Notes: generated by a model not told the origin, from the sequence alone. A DNA stretch of 64,000 nucleotides from CALUVN01 sp944323595 (GCA_963931255.1 OZ006972.1:496001-560000); one strand, 5' to 3'. Shown: positions 1-8,750, numbered from the stretch's first letter. Program-made: numbers and translations.

Positions 1-1
1 A

Positions 2-814
2 GGAGCCCTGTCAGCCAAATCAATTGTAAACGTTGAAAACAAACAGTATTTTCTGAGCAACGGTATCTTTGCGCTTGAACAGGTCGGAGAACTTAACCAG
101 ATACAACTGGGCTCTGAAATTTCTCTAAAAATTAAACCTGAATTTTCTAAATTTGACAAATCACGGATGAATGATACAATTGCTCTTCATTATGAAAGCA
201 AAAGCCAGATATGGTTTTTCTTTCCGTATTATCAGGAAACAAATTTCAAGACAATCTGGATAAACGATTATGTTAACAAGTGCTGGTACAAGCGTGTCGT
301 TCCTCAAAATATAAAAACAGCCGCAATCTATAACAATTATGTAATCACAGCCGATGACTCCGGAAAAATTTACAGAGAAGACTTTGGCTCAACATTCAAC
401 GGAGAGGCAATAAAATTTATGTGGAAGTCACCTTTCCTTGCCATAAGTTCTGCACATCACAGAAAAACCATAGACGAATTTTATTTTCTGCTTGATGAAT
501 CCTATGACAACGATTTTGACTTTTCTGTCTATAAAGATTACGACAGCGAATATTCCGATGACACAGAAAGAATATACTCCATACACTATGAACACCTTAT
601 GTGGAGCAACGGAACAGAAACCCAAAACCTTATGGATTACTGGCCGGAAGATGAAGACACCGTTCCGGTCTGGGCAATAGGACGCAATACACTGGAAAAA
701 GCCGAAATATCCGAATCAAATTACACAATACAATTATGTGTCACAGGTACAGAAGTTCAGCAGGCGTGCGGAATTATAGGTCTGCAATTCAGAGAAATTT
801 ACAATGACGATTAA
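2..814 (+). CDS. Phage tail hub / DNA-stabilisation-like structural protein, C-terminal part
   Basis: The frame is open from the first bases of the window, so the 5' end lies outside and at least 270 residues are visible. The segment is rich in aromatic residues and short beta-strands (for example IWFFFPYY, TIWINDYVNKCWYKR). This fits the beta-propeller proteins that close the head-tail junction of podoviruses (P22 gp10 or T7 gp12 type). It sits directly upstream of the capsid gene, inside a run of phage structural genes. The assignment rests on composition and context only. Another tail or baseplate protein is possible. Confidence 0.4.
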   Translation, partial: GALSAKSIVNVENKQYFLSNGIFALEQVGELNQIQLGSEISLKIKPEFSKFDKSRMNDTIALHYESKSQIWFFFPYYQETNFKTIWINDYVNKCWYKRVVPQNIKTAAIYNNYVITADDSGKIYREDFGSTFNGEAIKFMWKSPFLAISSAHHRKTIDEFYFLLDESYDNDFDFSVYKDYDSEYSDDTERIYSIHYEHLMWSNGTETQNLMDYWPEDEDTVPVWAIGRNTLEKAEISESNYTIQLCVTGTEVQQACGIIGLQFREIYNDD

Positions 815-880
815 ATAAAAATACTGCTCATCTAAATATAAAAACGTTAGTTACTACAAAAAAAGAAAGGGAAAAATTAA

Positions 881-1807
881 ATGTCAAACAACTACGCTGC
901 ATTTATTCCGGAAATCTGGAGCCAAAAATTAAACAACATGCTTGAAAAAGACTGTGTAATGCTCCAGTGCGTAAACAGAAATTACGAAGGTGATATCAAA
1001 AATCAGGGTGACAAAGTAAAAATTATCACTCCTGCAAAAGTAAACGTATCAACCTTAAGTGATGCTGCATTAACTTACAAAGAACTTGAACCGTCTTCAA
1101 TGGAACTTGTAATTGACCAGAAAAAATTCTTTGCATTCAAAATTAATGACGTTGCTGCGGTTCAGGCTAATACAGATATTATGGAAGCACATCTTGCAAA
1201 TGCTAAAAAAGCAATTGAAGAAGTTCAAGACTCTTATCTGCTGGGGCAACACGCATACGTTGACGCCGCCAACATAATCGGGAGTGATGAAACACCTGTT
1301 ACGCTTGACAAAACCACTATTTATGAACAATTCGTAAAACTTGCATTAGCATTGAAAAATTCTGACGCCGTAACAGGTACCAAACGTCCATGGGTCGTTA
1401 TCAACCCGACAATTGAATCTTATCTGTTACAAAGCACAGAATTTATAGGTGCACACAACGTTGCGGACGAAACTTTACGAGAAGGTGCAATCGGCAGAAT
1501 TGCCGGTATGGATGTACTGGTAAGCACAAACCTTACCGAAGTTGACGGCGTATACTATGTTCTTGCAGGTACTAACGAAGCAATTACATTTGCCTCCCAG
1601 CTTGCAAAAGTAGAAAGCCTCAGAGATAAAGACAGCTTCTCTGACTTAATCAGAGGGTTATATTTATACGGTGCTAAAACAGTTCAACCTAAAGCACTTG
1701 CAAAACTTGTTATCTCTGCACCAGATACAACTCCATCAGTACCGGAAATTGATTCAGATTCTGACTCAGATACTGATACCGATGCTGATTCTGACAACGA
1801 TGCCTAA
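881..1807 (+). CDS. Phage major capsid (coat) protein
   Basis: 308 residues, with ribosome binding site GAAAGGG upstream of the ATG. The segment order fits HK97-fold coat proteins of the P22 type: an N-terminal MSNNYAAFIPEIWSQ, a long alpha/beta core with a WVVINPTIESYLL strand-helix, a GxIGRIAGMDVLVSTNL turn, and a late LRGLYLYGAKTVQP strand. The last ~20 residues are an Asp/Ser/Thr tail (DSDSDSDTDTD). This is unusual for a coat protein and could be surface-exposed or a scaffold-contact tail. Portal, terminase and adaptor genes lie downstream. No search was possible, but the fold assignment agrees with both sequence pattern and context. Confidence 0.72.
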   Translation: MSNNYAAFIPEIWSQKLNNMLEKDCVMLQCVNRNYEGDIKNQGDKVKIITPAKVNVSTLSDAALTYKELEPSSMELVIDQKKFFAFKINDVAAVQANTDIMEAHLANAKKAIEEVQDSYLLGQHAYVDAANIIGSDETPVTLDKTTIYEQFVKLALALKNSDAVTGTKRPWVVINPTIESYLLQSTEFIGAHNVADETLREGAIGRIAGMDVLVSTNLTEVDGVYYVLAGTNEAITFASQLAKVESLRDKDSFSDLIRGLYLYGAKTVQPKALAKLVISAPDTTPSVPEIDSDSDSDTDTDADSDNDA

Positions 1808-1828
1808 AATAAATACTTCCTTACCCCT

Positions 1829-1864
1829 AAATCCTCTGCAGGTATAAAATCTGCGGAGGATTTT
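1829..1864 (+). terminator. Rho-independent terminator-like hairpin after the capsid gene
   Basis: Inverted repeat AATCCTCTGCAG / CTGCGGAGGATT with a 9-nt loop, followed by a short TTTT. It may attenuate transcription after the highly expressed capsid gene, because the following gene has its own ribosome binding site immediately downstream. Confidence 0.55.
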
Positions 1865-1885
1865 ATAAAACAAGAAAGGATATAA

Positions 1886-2158
1886 ATGTTTTCAAAATTT
1901 AAAGAAACGGTGAAAGAATTGGCGTACACAGCAGTTCTAAAAGCAGAAGAGGCTCTGGGAAGCAAAACAGGTCAGATGAAAAAAGAAATGGCACTTAATT
2001 ATATAATTAAAAATCTTCCGCTGCCCTCTTTCATTAAACCGCTCATTGTAAAACTGCTATCCGGTTTTATAGATGATGCGATAGAATTTGCCGTCGACTA
2101 TATGAATAAACACAATTTTGAAGAACCGAAAACAGGAGAAATAAAAGATGAACTATAA
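1886..2158 (+). CDS. Small phage protein resembling the C-terminal part of LLH-family holins
   Basis: 90 residues behind a good AAGAAAGGATATAA ribosome binding site. The pattern ELAYTAVLKAEEALGSKTGQ followed by a KKEMALNYI helix recalls the conserved cytoplasmic part of LLH-type phage holins. A hydrophobic stretch (LPSFIKPLIVKLLSGFI) could be membrane-peripheral, but no clear transmembrane helix is present. It lies between capsid and scaffold-like genes and overlaps the next ORF by 11 bases, so the two are probably translationally coupled. A role in lysis is inferred only. A virion accessory role is equally possible. Confidence 0.4.
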   Translation: MFSKFKETVKELAYTAVLKAEEALGSKTGQMKKEMALNYIIKNLPLPSFIKPLIVKLLSGFIDDAIEFAVDYMNKHNFEEPKTGEIKDEL

Positions 2159-2750
2159 CGAACAACAAAAAATTTCATCAGCTGCCGAAAACCGAAACCC
2201 GTTATTGGAACAGGAGATTAAAGCATACTTAACACAGAAATTAGGCAATCAGAATGCTTCAGTCGCACAACAACAGGAAATGTTGAGAAAGATGTTACTA
2301 AATAATGAACAAGGGAATTCTTTGTTGAAAAATTATGTAAATAATGTGTGTGATGCAATTATGAAAAATAATGCAAAAAAAACAACAGTTCCTGCCGGCG
2401 ACCTGAAAAAATTCTTTGATATGGACGGACGAAATGAAGTTATGGCATATCTCCAAAATTCCAATATGGATTTTGATGATGATGAAATGCAAAAAATATC
2501 AGCACTTGTAGAAACACTGGAAAATTCTGCAATTGACAGATATTTAAAACAAAAAGCCCGCGAAAAAACAATGCAGGAAGAGAATGAATCCGCAAAACAA
2601 AGACTAAAATCAAATGCGCAAAATTCAGGCTATACATCTTCCGGCAATAAAGTATTCACCCGCGGGGAAATCGGCAAGATGAGCAGTGAAGAATTTGCCA
2701 AAAATGAAAAATTAATCATGGAGCAGCTGCGACAGGGATTAATACAATAG
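2148..2750 (+). CDS. Probable phage scaffold or capsid-accessory protein
   Basis: 200 residues, strongly alpha-helical, charged and Gln/Asn-rich, with a C-terminal motif FTRGEIGKMSSEEF leading into a final helix IMEQLRQGLIQ. Short helical C-termini of this kind (TxxEIxxMSxxEFxxxExxIxxxLxxG) are common in phage scaffold-type or virion-assembly proteins. It overlaps the upstream gene by 11 bases. A strong terminator hairpin follows directly, closing a capsid, holin-like and scaffold-like unit. Function is inferred from composition and position. Confidence 0.4.
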   Translation: MNYNEQQKISSAAENRNPLLEQEIKAYLTQKLGNQNASVAQQQEMLRKMLLNNEQGNSLLKNYVNNVCDAIMKNNAKKTTVPAGDLKKFFDMDGRNEVMAYLQNSNMDFDDDEMQKISALVETLENSAIDRYLKQKAREKTMQEENESAKQRLKSNAQNSGYTSSGNKVFTRGEIGKMSSEEFAKNEKLIMEQLRQGLIQ

Positions 2751-2762
2751 CAAATTCGATAA

Positions 2763-2794
2763 ATCGACGGGATTAACAATCCCGCCGATTTTTT
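2763..2794 (+). terminator. Intrinsic terminator
   Basis: Stem ATCGACGGGATT / AATCCCGCCGAT with a 3-nt loop, directly followed by TTTTTT. It ends the capsid-side transcription unit. The adaptor gene starts 16 bases downstream with its own AAAGGAG site. Confidence 0.75.
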
Positions 2795-2809
2795 AAAGGA
2801 GAACTACAC

Positions 2810-3448
2810 ATGAACTATTTTGAAATAATAAACAAATGCCTTGTAGAGCTTGGCTACAAACAGGTAAGCGCCTTTGCAGAACTTACAAAAAACGATCATA
2901 AAAAACTAAAAAATATAATTAATGTCATAAACAGCACAATATGCCGTTACGACAACTGGTATTTTATGATGAGAAAAACAAATCTTACACTGAATGCAGG
3001 GCAAACAGAGCTGGAAAACACCATCAACGGCAGAATTATAAAACTGGTTATTGACAATGCGGAATACAATTACCTGATAAACTACGAAGATTACGCCTCC
3101 GGCACCATACCTGAAAAAAGCTTCACAGTAAACGGAAACAATCTCGTATTTCCAAAATTTGACAGCGATAAAAATATAACAGTAACTTATTACACAAAAA
3201 ATACAGCAATATCCTCAGACGGAACAGAAAAATCCATGCTGGAAACAGAAACAGATATTCCCATGATACCGGAGCCGTATGTGGAACCACTGCTGGTTTA
3301 CGGAAGCTGTATGAGACTAAAATCAAATCCGCAGCACGTCAAATTCAGTTACTGGTATGGCATGTACAAAGATACTCTTGCTGAAATGAAATCTCAGATA
3401 TCAGTTTCCGCAAAAGAAATGCCATACATCAAAATGCACCGCAGCTAG
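2810..3448 (+). CDS. Phage head-tail adaptor / tail tubular A-like protein
   Basis: 212 residues with a strong AAAGGAG site 8 bases before the ATG. The N-terminus (FEIINKCLVELGY), the following helix with asparagines (IINVINSTICRYDNWYF) and the NLTLNAGQTEL strand match the layout of podoviral adaptor proteins (P22 gp4, T7 gp11 type): helix bundle, a DW-type motif, then a beta-rich part opening with 'xLxxGxxxY/L'. These proteins sit between portal and tail nozzle. The family assignment is by pattern, without a search. Confidence 0.5.
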   Translation: MNYFEIINKCLVELGYKQVSAFAELTKNDHKKLKNIINVINSTICRYDNWYFMMRKTNLTLNAGQTELENTINGRIIKLVIDNAEYNYLINYEDYASGTIPEKSFTVNGNNLVFPKFDSDKNITVTYYTKNTAISSDGTEKSMLETETDIPMIPEPYVEPLLVYGSCMRLKSNPQHVKFSYWYGMYKDTLAEMKSQISVSAKEMPYIKMHRS

Positions 3449-3582
3449 TAATTTCGGGCAAAAAAAACAGGAAGTTTTCATTCCCCCCTGTTAAGATTTA
3501 CACTAGCCGAAATATAAATAGCATGTTTATTATAACCCTTTTTTCAAAAAAACGCAAATTTTGATAAGAAATGTAAAAAATA

Positions 3583-4026
3583 ATGTCACAAAAAATGAAA
3601 CAATTAACCAAACAACAAAAGCTTTTTGTAACCGAATACATTAAAACACTTGACGGAGAAGATGCTGCGAAAAAAGCCGGTTACAGGTCTAAAGATATAA
3701 AAGAAACCGCAGACAGACTACTTGCGGACCTCCATATTGTAAAAGAAATCAAAAACCGGATAAACAGCCAGATTAACTCTCTCCGCGTACAAAAAGGCTA
3801 CGTAATCCAAAAACTTTTACAAATAGCGGAATTTTCTCTGACGGAAGAAGAAATTACGGATAAAGACGGAAATTATACAGGCAAAAAGAAACTCCGCGAC
3901 ACTGGAGCAGGATTAAAAGCACTTGAAAGCCTCTGCAAATATCTCGGTATAAATTCTAACGAAACAGAAGAATATAAACCCGCTAAAATAATCACAATCT
4001 CAAACCTTGACGACGAAAAGATTTGA
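3583..4026 (+). CDS. terS: Phage terminase small subunit
   Basis: 147 residues. The N-terminal part LTKQQKLFVTEYI, then DGEDAAKKAGY, then ETADRLLADLHIVKEIKNR is the signature of the Terminase_2 small-subunit family. It forms a helix-turn-helix that recognises the viral packaging site before handing DNA to the large subunit. The C-terminal ~60 residues would form the oligomerisation and effector region. No clear ribosome binding site precedes the ATG. It lies four genes upstream of the large subunit instead of next to it. Confidence 0.85.
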   Translation: MSQKMKQLTKQQKLFVTEYIKTLDGEDAAKKAGYRSKDIKETADRLLADLHIVKEIKNRINSQINSLRVQKGYVIQKLLQIAEFSLTEEEITDKDGNYTGKKKLRDTGAGLKALESLCKYLGINSNETEEYKPAKIITISNLDDEKI

Positions 4027-4050
4027 TAAATAAAAAGAAAGGAATGAAAA

Positions 4051-4410
4051 ATGAAAAACAAAAAAGATCTGGAAGATATCCTGATAAACAAAACAAGCAT
4101 GGACGATTTAATAAAAATGAAAATAGAAAAAGAATTCATGCAGGAAATGTTAAACGCAGGACACAAAAGACATAAAAAAATAATAACCGATATAAAAGAC
4201 GTCCCAAAAGGCGCTATTTTCGGCAAAAACGCCGTGTTCAAAATATTTAACAGGCAGACTAAAACAGAAACAACCATAAACGGTATTCAGGCAGAGGGCA
4301 TGCTCGGTCTGCAAGATTCCGTCAGAACTAAACTTTTGAATGGAGAAACCACAACATTTGCAACAGAAGATGCTTATGTAAAGTTTGAGAAATTATGTTT
4401 AAATTCTTAG
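4051..4410 (+). CDS. Conserved-looking phage protein of unknown function
   Basis: 119 residues behind AAGGA. The N-terminal half is a charged helix (DLEDILINKTSMDDLIKMKIEKEF). The second half is compact and begins KGAIFGKNAVFKIFNRQTK. I do not recognise a family. It lies between the small terminase and a GNAT gene, overlaps the GNAT start by 16 bases, and so belongs to the same packaging operon. Confidence 0.6.
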   Translation: MKNKKDLEDILINKTSMDDLIKMKIEKEFMQEMLNAGHKRHKKIITDIKDVPKGAIFGKNAVFKIFNRQTKTETTINGIQAEGMLGLQDSVRTKLLNGETTTFATEDAYVKFEKLCLNS

Positions 4411-4937
4411 CTGGTACCATTAATACCCCGGACGGGGCGAAAATTACTTCACCTCTCATTTTGCATTTGCCCCGTCTTTTCTTTCTATACAAAAGATACG
4501 AAAGATTTTTGCACGATGATTACACTGAAAACATGTCTTTTAAGCAATTTATCAAATTTGTTACAGACAGTAACTTCTTCTGGCTGATACAGGAAGCCTC
4601 AACAGGAATACCTGCCGGTTTTGTATATCTTGATAATATTACTGGCAGCGAAAACCATCTGCACAGTGCGGAAATAACCACCTGCTTTGAACAAAAATTC
4701 TGGGGAGAAAAAACTTACATCTGTGCAATGGAATTTTTTGATTATGTATTCAAAACATTCGGATTTTACAAAATAAAAGCACAAATATACCCGCAAAATT
4801 TCAGAGTAAAAACTCTTCTGAAAAAATGCGGATTTAAACTTGAATGTATCCTGAAAAATGAAACCCTGCGGAACGGACAGCTTCAGGATATTGAACTATA
4901 TGCACTTATGAACAAAAAGAAATGCGAGGAACAATGA
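4395..4937 (+). CDS. GNAT-family N-acetyltransferase inside the phage operon
   Basis: 180 residues. The C-terminal half carries the RimJ/RimL-like arrangement: a strand with EITTCFEQKFWGEKTY (the beta4/acetyl-CoA loop region), a long helix, IKAQIYPQNFRVKTLLKKCGF (the N-xx-S/V-xxLLxKxGF motif) and a closing strand LQDIELYAL. It would transfer an acetyl group from acetyl-CoA to an amine. The target is unknown and could be a host or virion protein. It overlaps both neighbours by a few bases, so it is an integral part of the phage operon and not a later insertion. Confidence 0.75.
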   Translation: MFKFLAGTINTPDGAKITSPLILHLPRLFFLYKRYERFLHDDYTENMSFKQFIKFVTDSNFFWLIQEASTGIPAGFVYLDNITGSENHLHSAEITTCFEQKFWGEKTYICAMEFFDYVFKTFGFYKIKAQIYPQNFRVKTLLKKCGFKLECILKNETLRNGQLQDIELYALMNKKKCEEQ

Positions 4938-6619
4938 AAATTGAAACAGACGACTTAACGGTTCAAATTGATGAAACCGAAGAAAAATTTTTAGCAAACA
5001 GCATAATAAAAAAATACGATACGTTGGAAAATGAAAGAATGTCACAATTAAGCGACATAAAACTTATCAGAAACTCCATATACAATCAAACAATCCCAAA
5101 AATTAACGCCTGGGAAAGCCATATTGAACTTCCTGACATTTATGAACTTGCACAGACACTGAAATCTCATCTTGCACAAAACCTTTACTCTCATCCGGAT
5201 GCAATGTTCGATGTCACAGGAACAACACCTGAAACTCAGGAATATGCAAATAAACAAAAAGCAATGCTTGTAAATACTTTTGAACAAATGAAATTTGAAG
5301 ATGAGATTGAAAAAATTATCGACAGTGTTGTAGAAACAGGGGAATGTACTCTTTTTGTCGGCTGGAACACAAGAATCAAACAAATAAGACGCCCCCTTAC
5401 TCTTGAAGAACAACTCCTGAATTCAGACGGCAAAAATTTTATAGTTGAATCAAAATTAATTTACGACAATGCAAAAATTAAACATATAAAAGCCGAAGAT
5501 TTCGTCTTTGAAAAATGCTCAAATGCAGACTGGGATAACTGTGCCAAAATATACAGAACATATTCATCACTGGAAGAAATATTCGGAGACAAATCAAACA
5601 ACCTGCTTACGGACTCAAAACTGGAAACATTGAAAGGAGTGATGGCAAAAAATAAAAGAGAAATAACAAAAGCAGTAGAAGAAAACAAACTGGAAATTTT
5701 GGAATACTGGGGCGATATAGAACTCTCTGACGGCAGAGTATTAAAAAACAAACTGGCAGTTATAGCCGGTCGTCAGGAATTAATAAGATTTGAGTCAAAC
5801 CCGTTTGTGATAAACCCCTTTGTACATGCCAATATAATAGAAAATCCAACCACAGGAAGAGGCATATCACCGCTTAGAGTTGCTTTAATTTTAAACAATC
5901 TGGCATCGACAATTCTGAATAAACAGATTGATGCGCTTGCGCTTATGATGAATCCGCCATATCTTGCCCCGAAAGGCTGCTTCCGCGGTCAGCAGGATGT
6001 CCAGCCAGGGAAAATTATTGAATACGATGCAGCACTGATGCCGAACCAACCTGTACCTCTGAGCTTTGATAAAGCTATGCAGGGATGGGACTTCCTGAAT
6101 TACTTTAAAGCGACAATCGAAAGCGCCACAGGAATTTTCAAAAACATGGCAGGAAATATCCAGACACAGGAAAGAACTGCAACAGAACTTAATTATTCCG
6201 CAAACGGACAGGAAGCAAGACTTAACCTCATTATAGAATCCATTAACAGAAAAATATTAATTCCTACAATAGAAAAAACAGCCGAAATCATAGCAAACTT
6301 TAAACTCGGTACAGAAACAATTACATTAAATAACCACGGACGGACAGAGTTTATCGACATAGATGATAATATCCGAAATGCAAATTATATCTACCGTTAC
6401 GGTGACAGGAAAGCGAATTTTGAACGGAAATCCAAACTGAAAGAATTATTTGAAATAGTAAGCTCTTTTGCACAGGTTGCAACTGTTTCCGAGCGGATAG
6501 ACTGGATAGAGTGCTTCAAATTTGCCCTTGAACAGTATGGCGTCGAAAACTCCGACAATTTTCTTCTTGAAAATCAACAGGCAAATATAAATTCATCAGG
6601 TAATAATACAAATGCTTGA
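4934..6619 (+). CDS. Phage portal protein
   Basis: 561 residues from the ATG preceded by GAGGAAC. An earlier in-frame ATG at 4922 has a poorer site. The sequence follows podoviral (P22/T7-like) portals: an N-terminal clip and wing helix region, a mid-protein TGECTLFVGWN strand pair, an IINPF/GRGISPLR wing segment, and a long stem-crown part with ERTATELNYSANGQEARLN, where portals carry a conserved 'Ta.E...' helix. The dodecameric portal is the DNA entry pore on which the terminase docks. The tail of the protein is Asn/Gln-rich. Confidence 0.75.
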   Translation: MKIETDDLTVQIDETEEKFLANSIIKKYDTLENERMSQLSDIKLIRNSIYNQTIPKINAWESHIELPDIYELAQTLKSHLAQNLYSHPDAMFDVTGTTPETQEYANKQKAMLVNTFEQMKFEDEIEKIIDSVVETGECTLFVGWNTRIKQIRRPLTLEEQLLNSDGKNFIVESKLIYDNAKIKHIKAEDFVFEKCSNADWDNCAKIYRTYSSLEEIFGDKSNNLLTDSKLETLKGVMAKNKREITKAVEENKLEILEYWGDIELSDGRVLKNKLAVIAGRQELIRFESNPFVINPFVHANIIENPTTGRGISPLRVALILNNLASTILNKQIDALALMMNPPYLAPKGCFRGQQDVQPGKIIEYDAALMPNQPVPLSFDKAMQGWDFLNYFKATIESATGIFKNMAGNIQTQERTATELNYSANGQEARLNLIIESINRKILIPTIEKTAEIIANFKLGTETITLNNHGRTEFIDIDDNIRNANYIYRYGDRKANFERKSKLKELFEIVSSFAQVATVSERIDWIECFKFALEQYGVENSDNFLLENQQANINSSGNNTNA

Positions 6620-6656
6620 TGCCTGTTTCGGACAAAATATGCTAATATAAACCGGT

Positions 6657-7130
6657 ATGAGATGGCAGAGCAAAATATTGTTTTTAATGTTATTTTTTCC
6701 GATGATGCTTGTCGGAATATTGTTCTCCTATCTCAGCATGAATGAATTAGCCGAAAACGAAAAGGCAAAAACTGAATCTTCTAAACCCAAAATAGAAAAA
6801 GAAGAATACGATCCAACTTTGTGGCCGGAAGAAAGAAAACGGCTAAAAGAAAAACGGCTTCGGGAATTACAGGAACAAGCCGCAGCGGAACAAGCCAATA
6901 CAGAACAGGAAGAATTTCAAAATGACGGTTATTACAATGAAAATGAAATAACAGAAGAAGAATATAACACTGAAAATACAGACGCTTCTGAGGAAGAATT
7001 CTCAGGTCAGGAAGAAAATATTGACGATTCTAACGAAGAACAAACCTATGAAGAACCGCAAAGTTATGAAACTCCGGCTGAATATTCTCCGCCGCAGCTA
7101 GAAGAAATTCCTCCGGAAGAATTCCAGTAA
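6657..7130 (+). CDS. Membrane-anchored acidic protein between portal and terminase (possible moron)
   Basis: 157 residues: one N-terminal hydrophobic segment (about residues 6-27), then ~130 residues dominated by Glu, Asn, Pro and Tyr. Composition differs sharply from the neighbouring virion genes. No Shine-Dalgarno is present. An extended -10 TGCTAATAT at 6640-6648 would place transcription start within a few bases of the ATG, suggesting a leaderless mRNA. A hairpin with a T-run follows the gene. Its own promoter plus its own terminator inside a phage operon is the signature of a moron. Function unknown. Confidence 0.55.
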   Translation: MRWQSKILFLMLFFPMMLVGILFSYLSMNELAENEKAKTESSKPKIEKEEYDPTLWPEERKRLKEKRLRELQEQAAAEQANTEQEEFQNDGYYNENEITEEEYNTENTDASEEEFSGQEENIDDSNEEQTYEEPQSYETPAEYSPPQLEEIPPEEFQ

Positions 7131-7152
7131 AAATATTTCAGTAAAAAATTAT

Positions 7153-7186
7153 AGCCACCTTTTATTAAATAAAAGGTGGTTATTTT
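7153..7186 (+). terminator. Hairpin terminator directly upstream of the large terminase gene
   Basis: Stem GCCACCTTTTATT / AATAAAAGGTGGT with a 2-nt loop, followed by TATTTT. It would end transcripts of the acidic membrane protein gene. The alternative terminase start at 7187 abuts it, which argues for the start at 7208. Confidence 0.65.
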
Positions 7187-7207
7187 ATGTACAAAAGGAT
7201 AATAACA

Positions 7208-8497
7208 ATGAAATATAAACTATTAAAAGCACAGCGTGAATTTTTGGAAATTCCGCATGATTATACACTTGATGTTGCCGTATATCAGGGCGGCTACGGT
7301 TCAGGCAAAACCTTTGCAGGTTCGCTGCTCGGCATTTTATTATGTATGAAATTTCCCGGGATAAGAGGACTTGTAGGCGCCCAAACCTATACTCTTGTGA
7401 GAGATACAACTCTTCAAACCTATCTTGAACATCTTGATAATATGAATTTTCAGGAGGGAATAGATTACGAATGGTCATCAACATTACAGAAACTAACTTT
7501 CCGCAATACCTCAGAAGTCCTGTTCAGACACTTTGATGAGCCCAATAAGTTAAAATCTCTCAACCTCGGATTTGTTGAAATAGAAGAGATGTCCGATATC
7601 CCGCATGAAACATTTAAAATGCTTCTTGGCAGAATGCGTCAGCAGCCTAAAAGCACCTGGAAAAATTTCACATACAGAATATTCGGACACACAAATCCCG
7701 AAACACAGAAAGGATGGATTTATAAAACTTTCGCCCAAAATCCGGCACCTAATTACCGGCTGATTACAGCTCCTACAACCCAGAACATTTACCTGCCTGA
7801 AGGCTTCTGCGATGAACTAAAAAAAATCTACGATGAACAATACTATAATATATTTGTCCTTGCAAAAAACGGAGAATATAACAGCGGTCTGGTAATAAAA
7901 GATTTTACGGATGAAAATATACGGGAAATAAACTATCAGGATGACATAGATTTACATATAAGCTGTGACTTTAATGTTGATCCGATGTGCTGGGTTCTGG
8001 CACATAAAACTGATGACAAAGTTTTCTATTTTGATGAAATAGTAATGGAAAATACAACAACAGCCAAAGCCTGTGAGGAATTTTGCCGCCGCTACCCGAA
8101 CCACAAAGGAAACATCATAATAAACGGTGATGCCTCTGGCGACAATCGGAGCTGCACAAGTGAATATACAAATTACGTAATTATAAAAAAGAAACTTCAA
8201 GAACACGGTTATGATGCAGACATAAGAATAAAAGCGTTCAACCCGCCCATAAAAAACCGCATAGCCGCATTCAATGCAAAAATAAGGAACGCTGACGGAA
8301 CAATCTGTCTTTATGTAGATAAAAAATGCGAAAAACTTCTCTATAATATATATAATCTTAAATACAAAGAGGGATCTTCGCGCATAGATATACCGGCATA
8401 CACGCAGATTAAACAGAATAAAGAACTTAAATTTCTGTCGCATCCGATAGATGCAGCATCCTATCTTGTTGATTTTTACTGGCCGATAACACTATAG
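7208..8497 (+). CDS. terL: Phage terminase large subunit (ATPase/nuclease)
   Basis: 429 residues from the ATG at 7208, preceded by AAAAGGATAATAAC. The earlier in-frame ATG at 7187 sits against a hairpin. The ATPase domain has Walker A GGYGSGKT (residues 28-35) and Walker B LGFVEIEE (121-128). The RNase H-like nuclease domain has acidic residues in HISCDFNVDP (D255), INGDASGDN (D309) and the late HPIDAASY motif. The enzyme pumps and cuts concatemeric DNA at the portal. All catalytic motifs are intact, so the packaging machinery looks functional. Confidence 0.92.
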   Translation: MKYKLLKAQREFLEIPHDYTLDVAVYQGGYGSGKTFAGSLLGILLCMKFPGIRGLVGAQTYTLVRDTTLQTYLEHLDNMNFQEGIDYEWSSTLQKLTFRNTSEVLFRHFDEPNKLKSLNLGFVEIEEMSDIPHETFKMLLGRMRQQPKSTWKNFTYRIFGHTNPETQKGWIYKTFAQNPAPNYRLITAPTTQNIYLPEGFCDELKKIYDEQYYNIFVLAKNGEYNSGLVIKDFTDENIREINYQDDIDLHISCDFNVDPMCWVLAHKTDDKVFYFDEIVMENTTTAKACEEFCRRYPNHKGNIIINGDASGDNRSCTSEYTNYVIIKKKLQEHGYDADIRIKAFNPPIKNRIAAFNAKIRNADGTICLYVDKKCEKLLYNIYNLKYKEGSSRIDIPAYTQIKQNKELKFLSHPIDAASYLVDFYWPITL

Positions 8498-8510
8498 AAA
8501 CGGAGAAAAT

Positions 8511-8750
8511 ATGGAAAACATAATGCATTATTCACCAATTCTCATTGCGATAATGATATTTTTAATCCAGCAGAGAATTGTTGTGACACCTGAACAACTT
8601 GAAAAAAAACACAGAGAAATCATTGAAGACGTAGAAGAAAAGTTTGTCACAATACATAGTTTTAAAGATTTGAAAGAACAATTTTCGGAAATGAAAGATA
8701 AAATTGATAAAATTTATGACTGCATAATGACCAACAATATAATAAATTAA
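8511..8750 (+). CDS. Small membrane protein with coiled-coil tail (holin or XhlA-like candidate)
   Basis: 79 residues: an N-terminal hydrophobic helix (IMHYSPILIAIMIFLI), then a charged amphipathic region with heptad spacing (LEKKHREIIEDVEEKF, LKEQFSEMKDKIDKIYD). Small phage proteins of this layout follow terminase or lysis genes and often act with holins. It starts 13 bases after terL with GGAGA upstream. It is the last recognisable phage gene in the window. Confidence 0.5.
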   Translation: MENIMHYSPILIAIMIFLIQQRIVVTPEQLEKKHREIIEDVEEKFVTIHSFKDLKEQFSEMKDKIDKIYDCIMTNNIIN

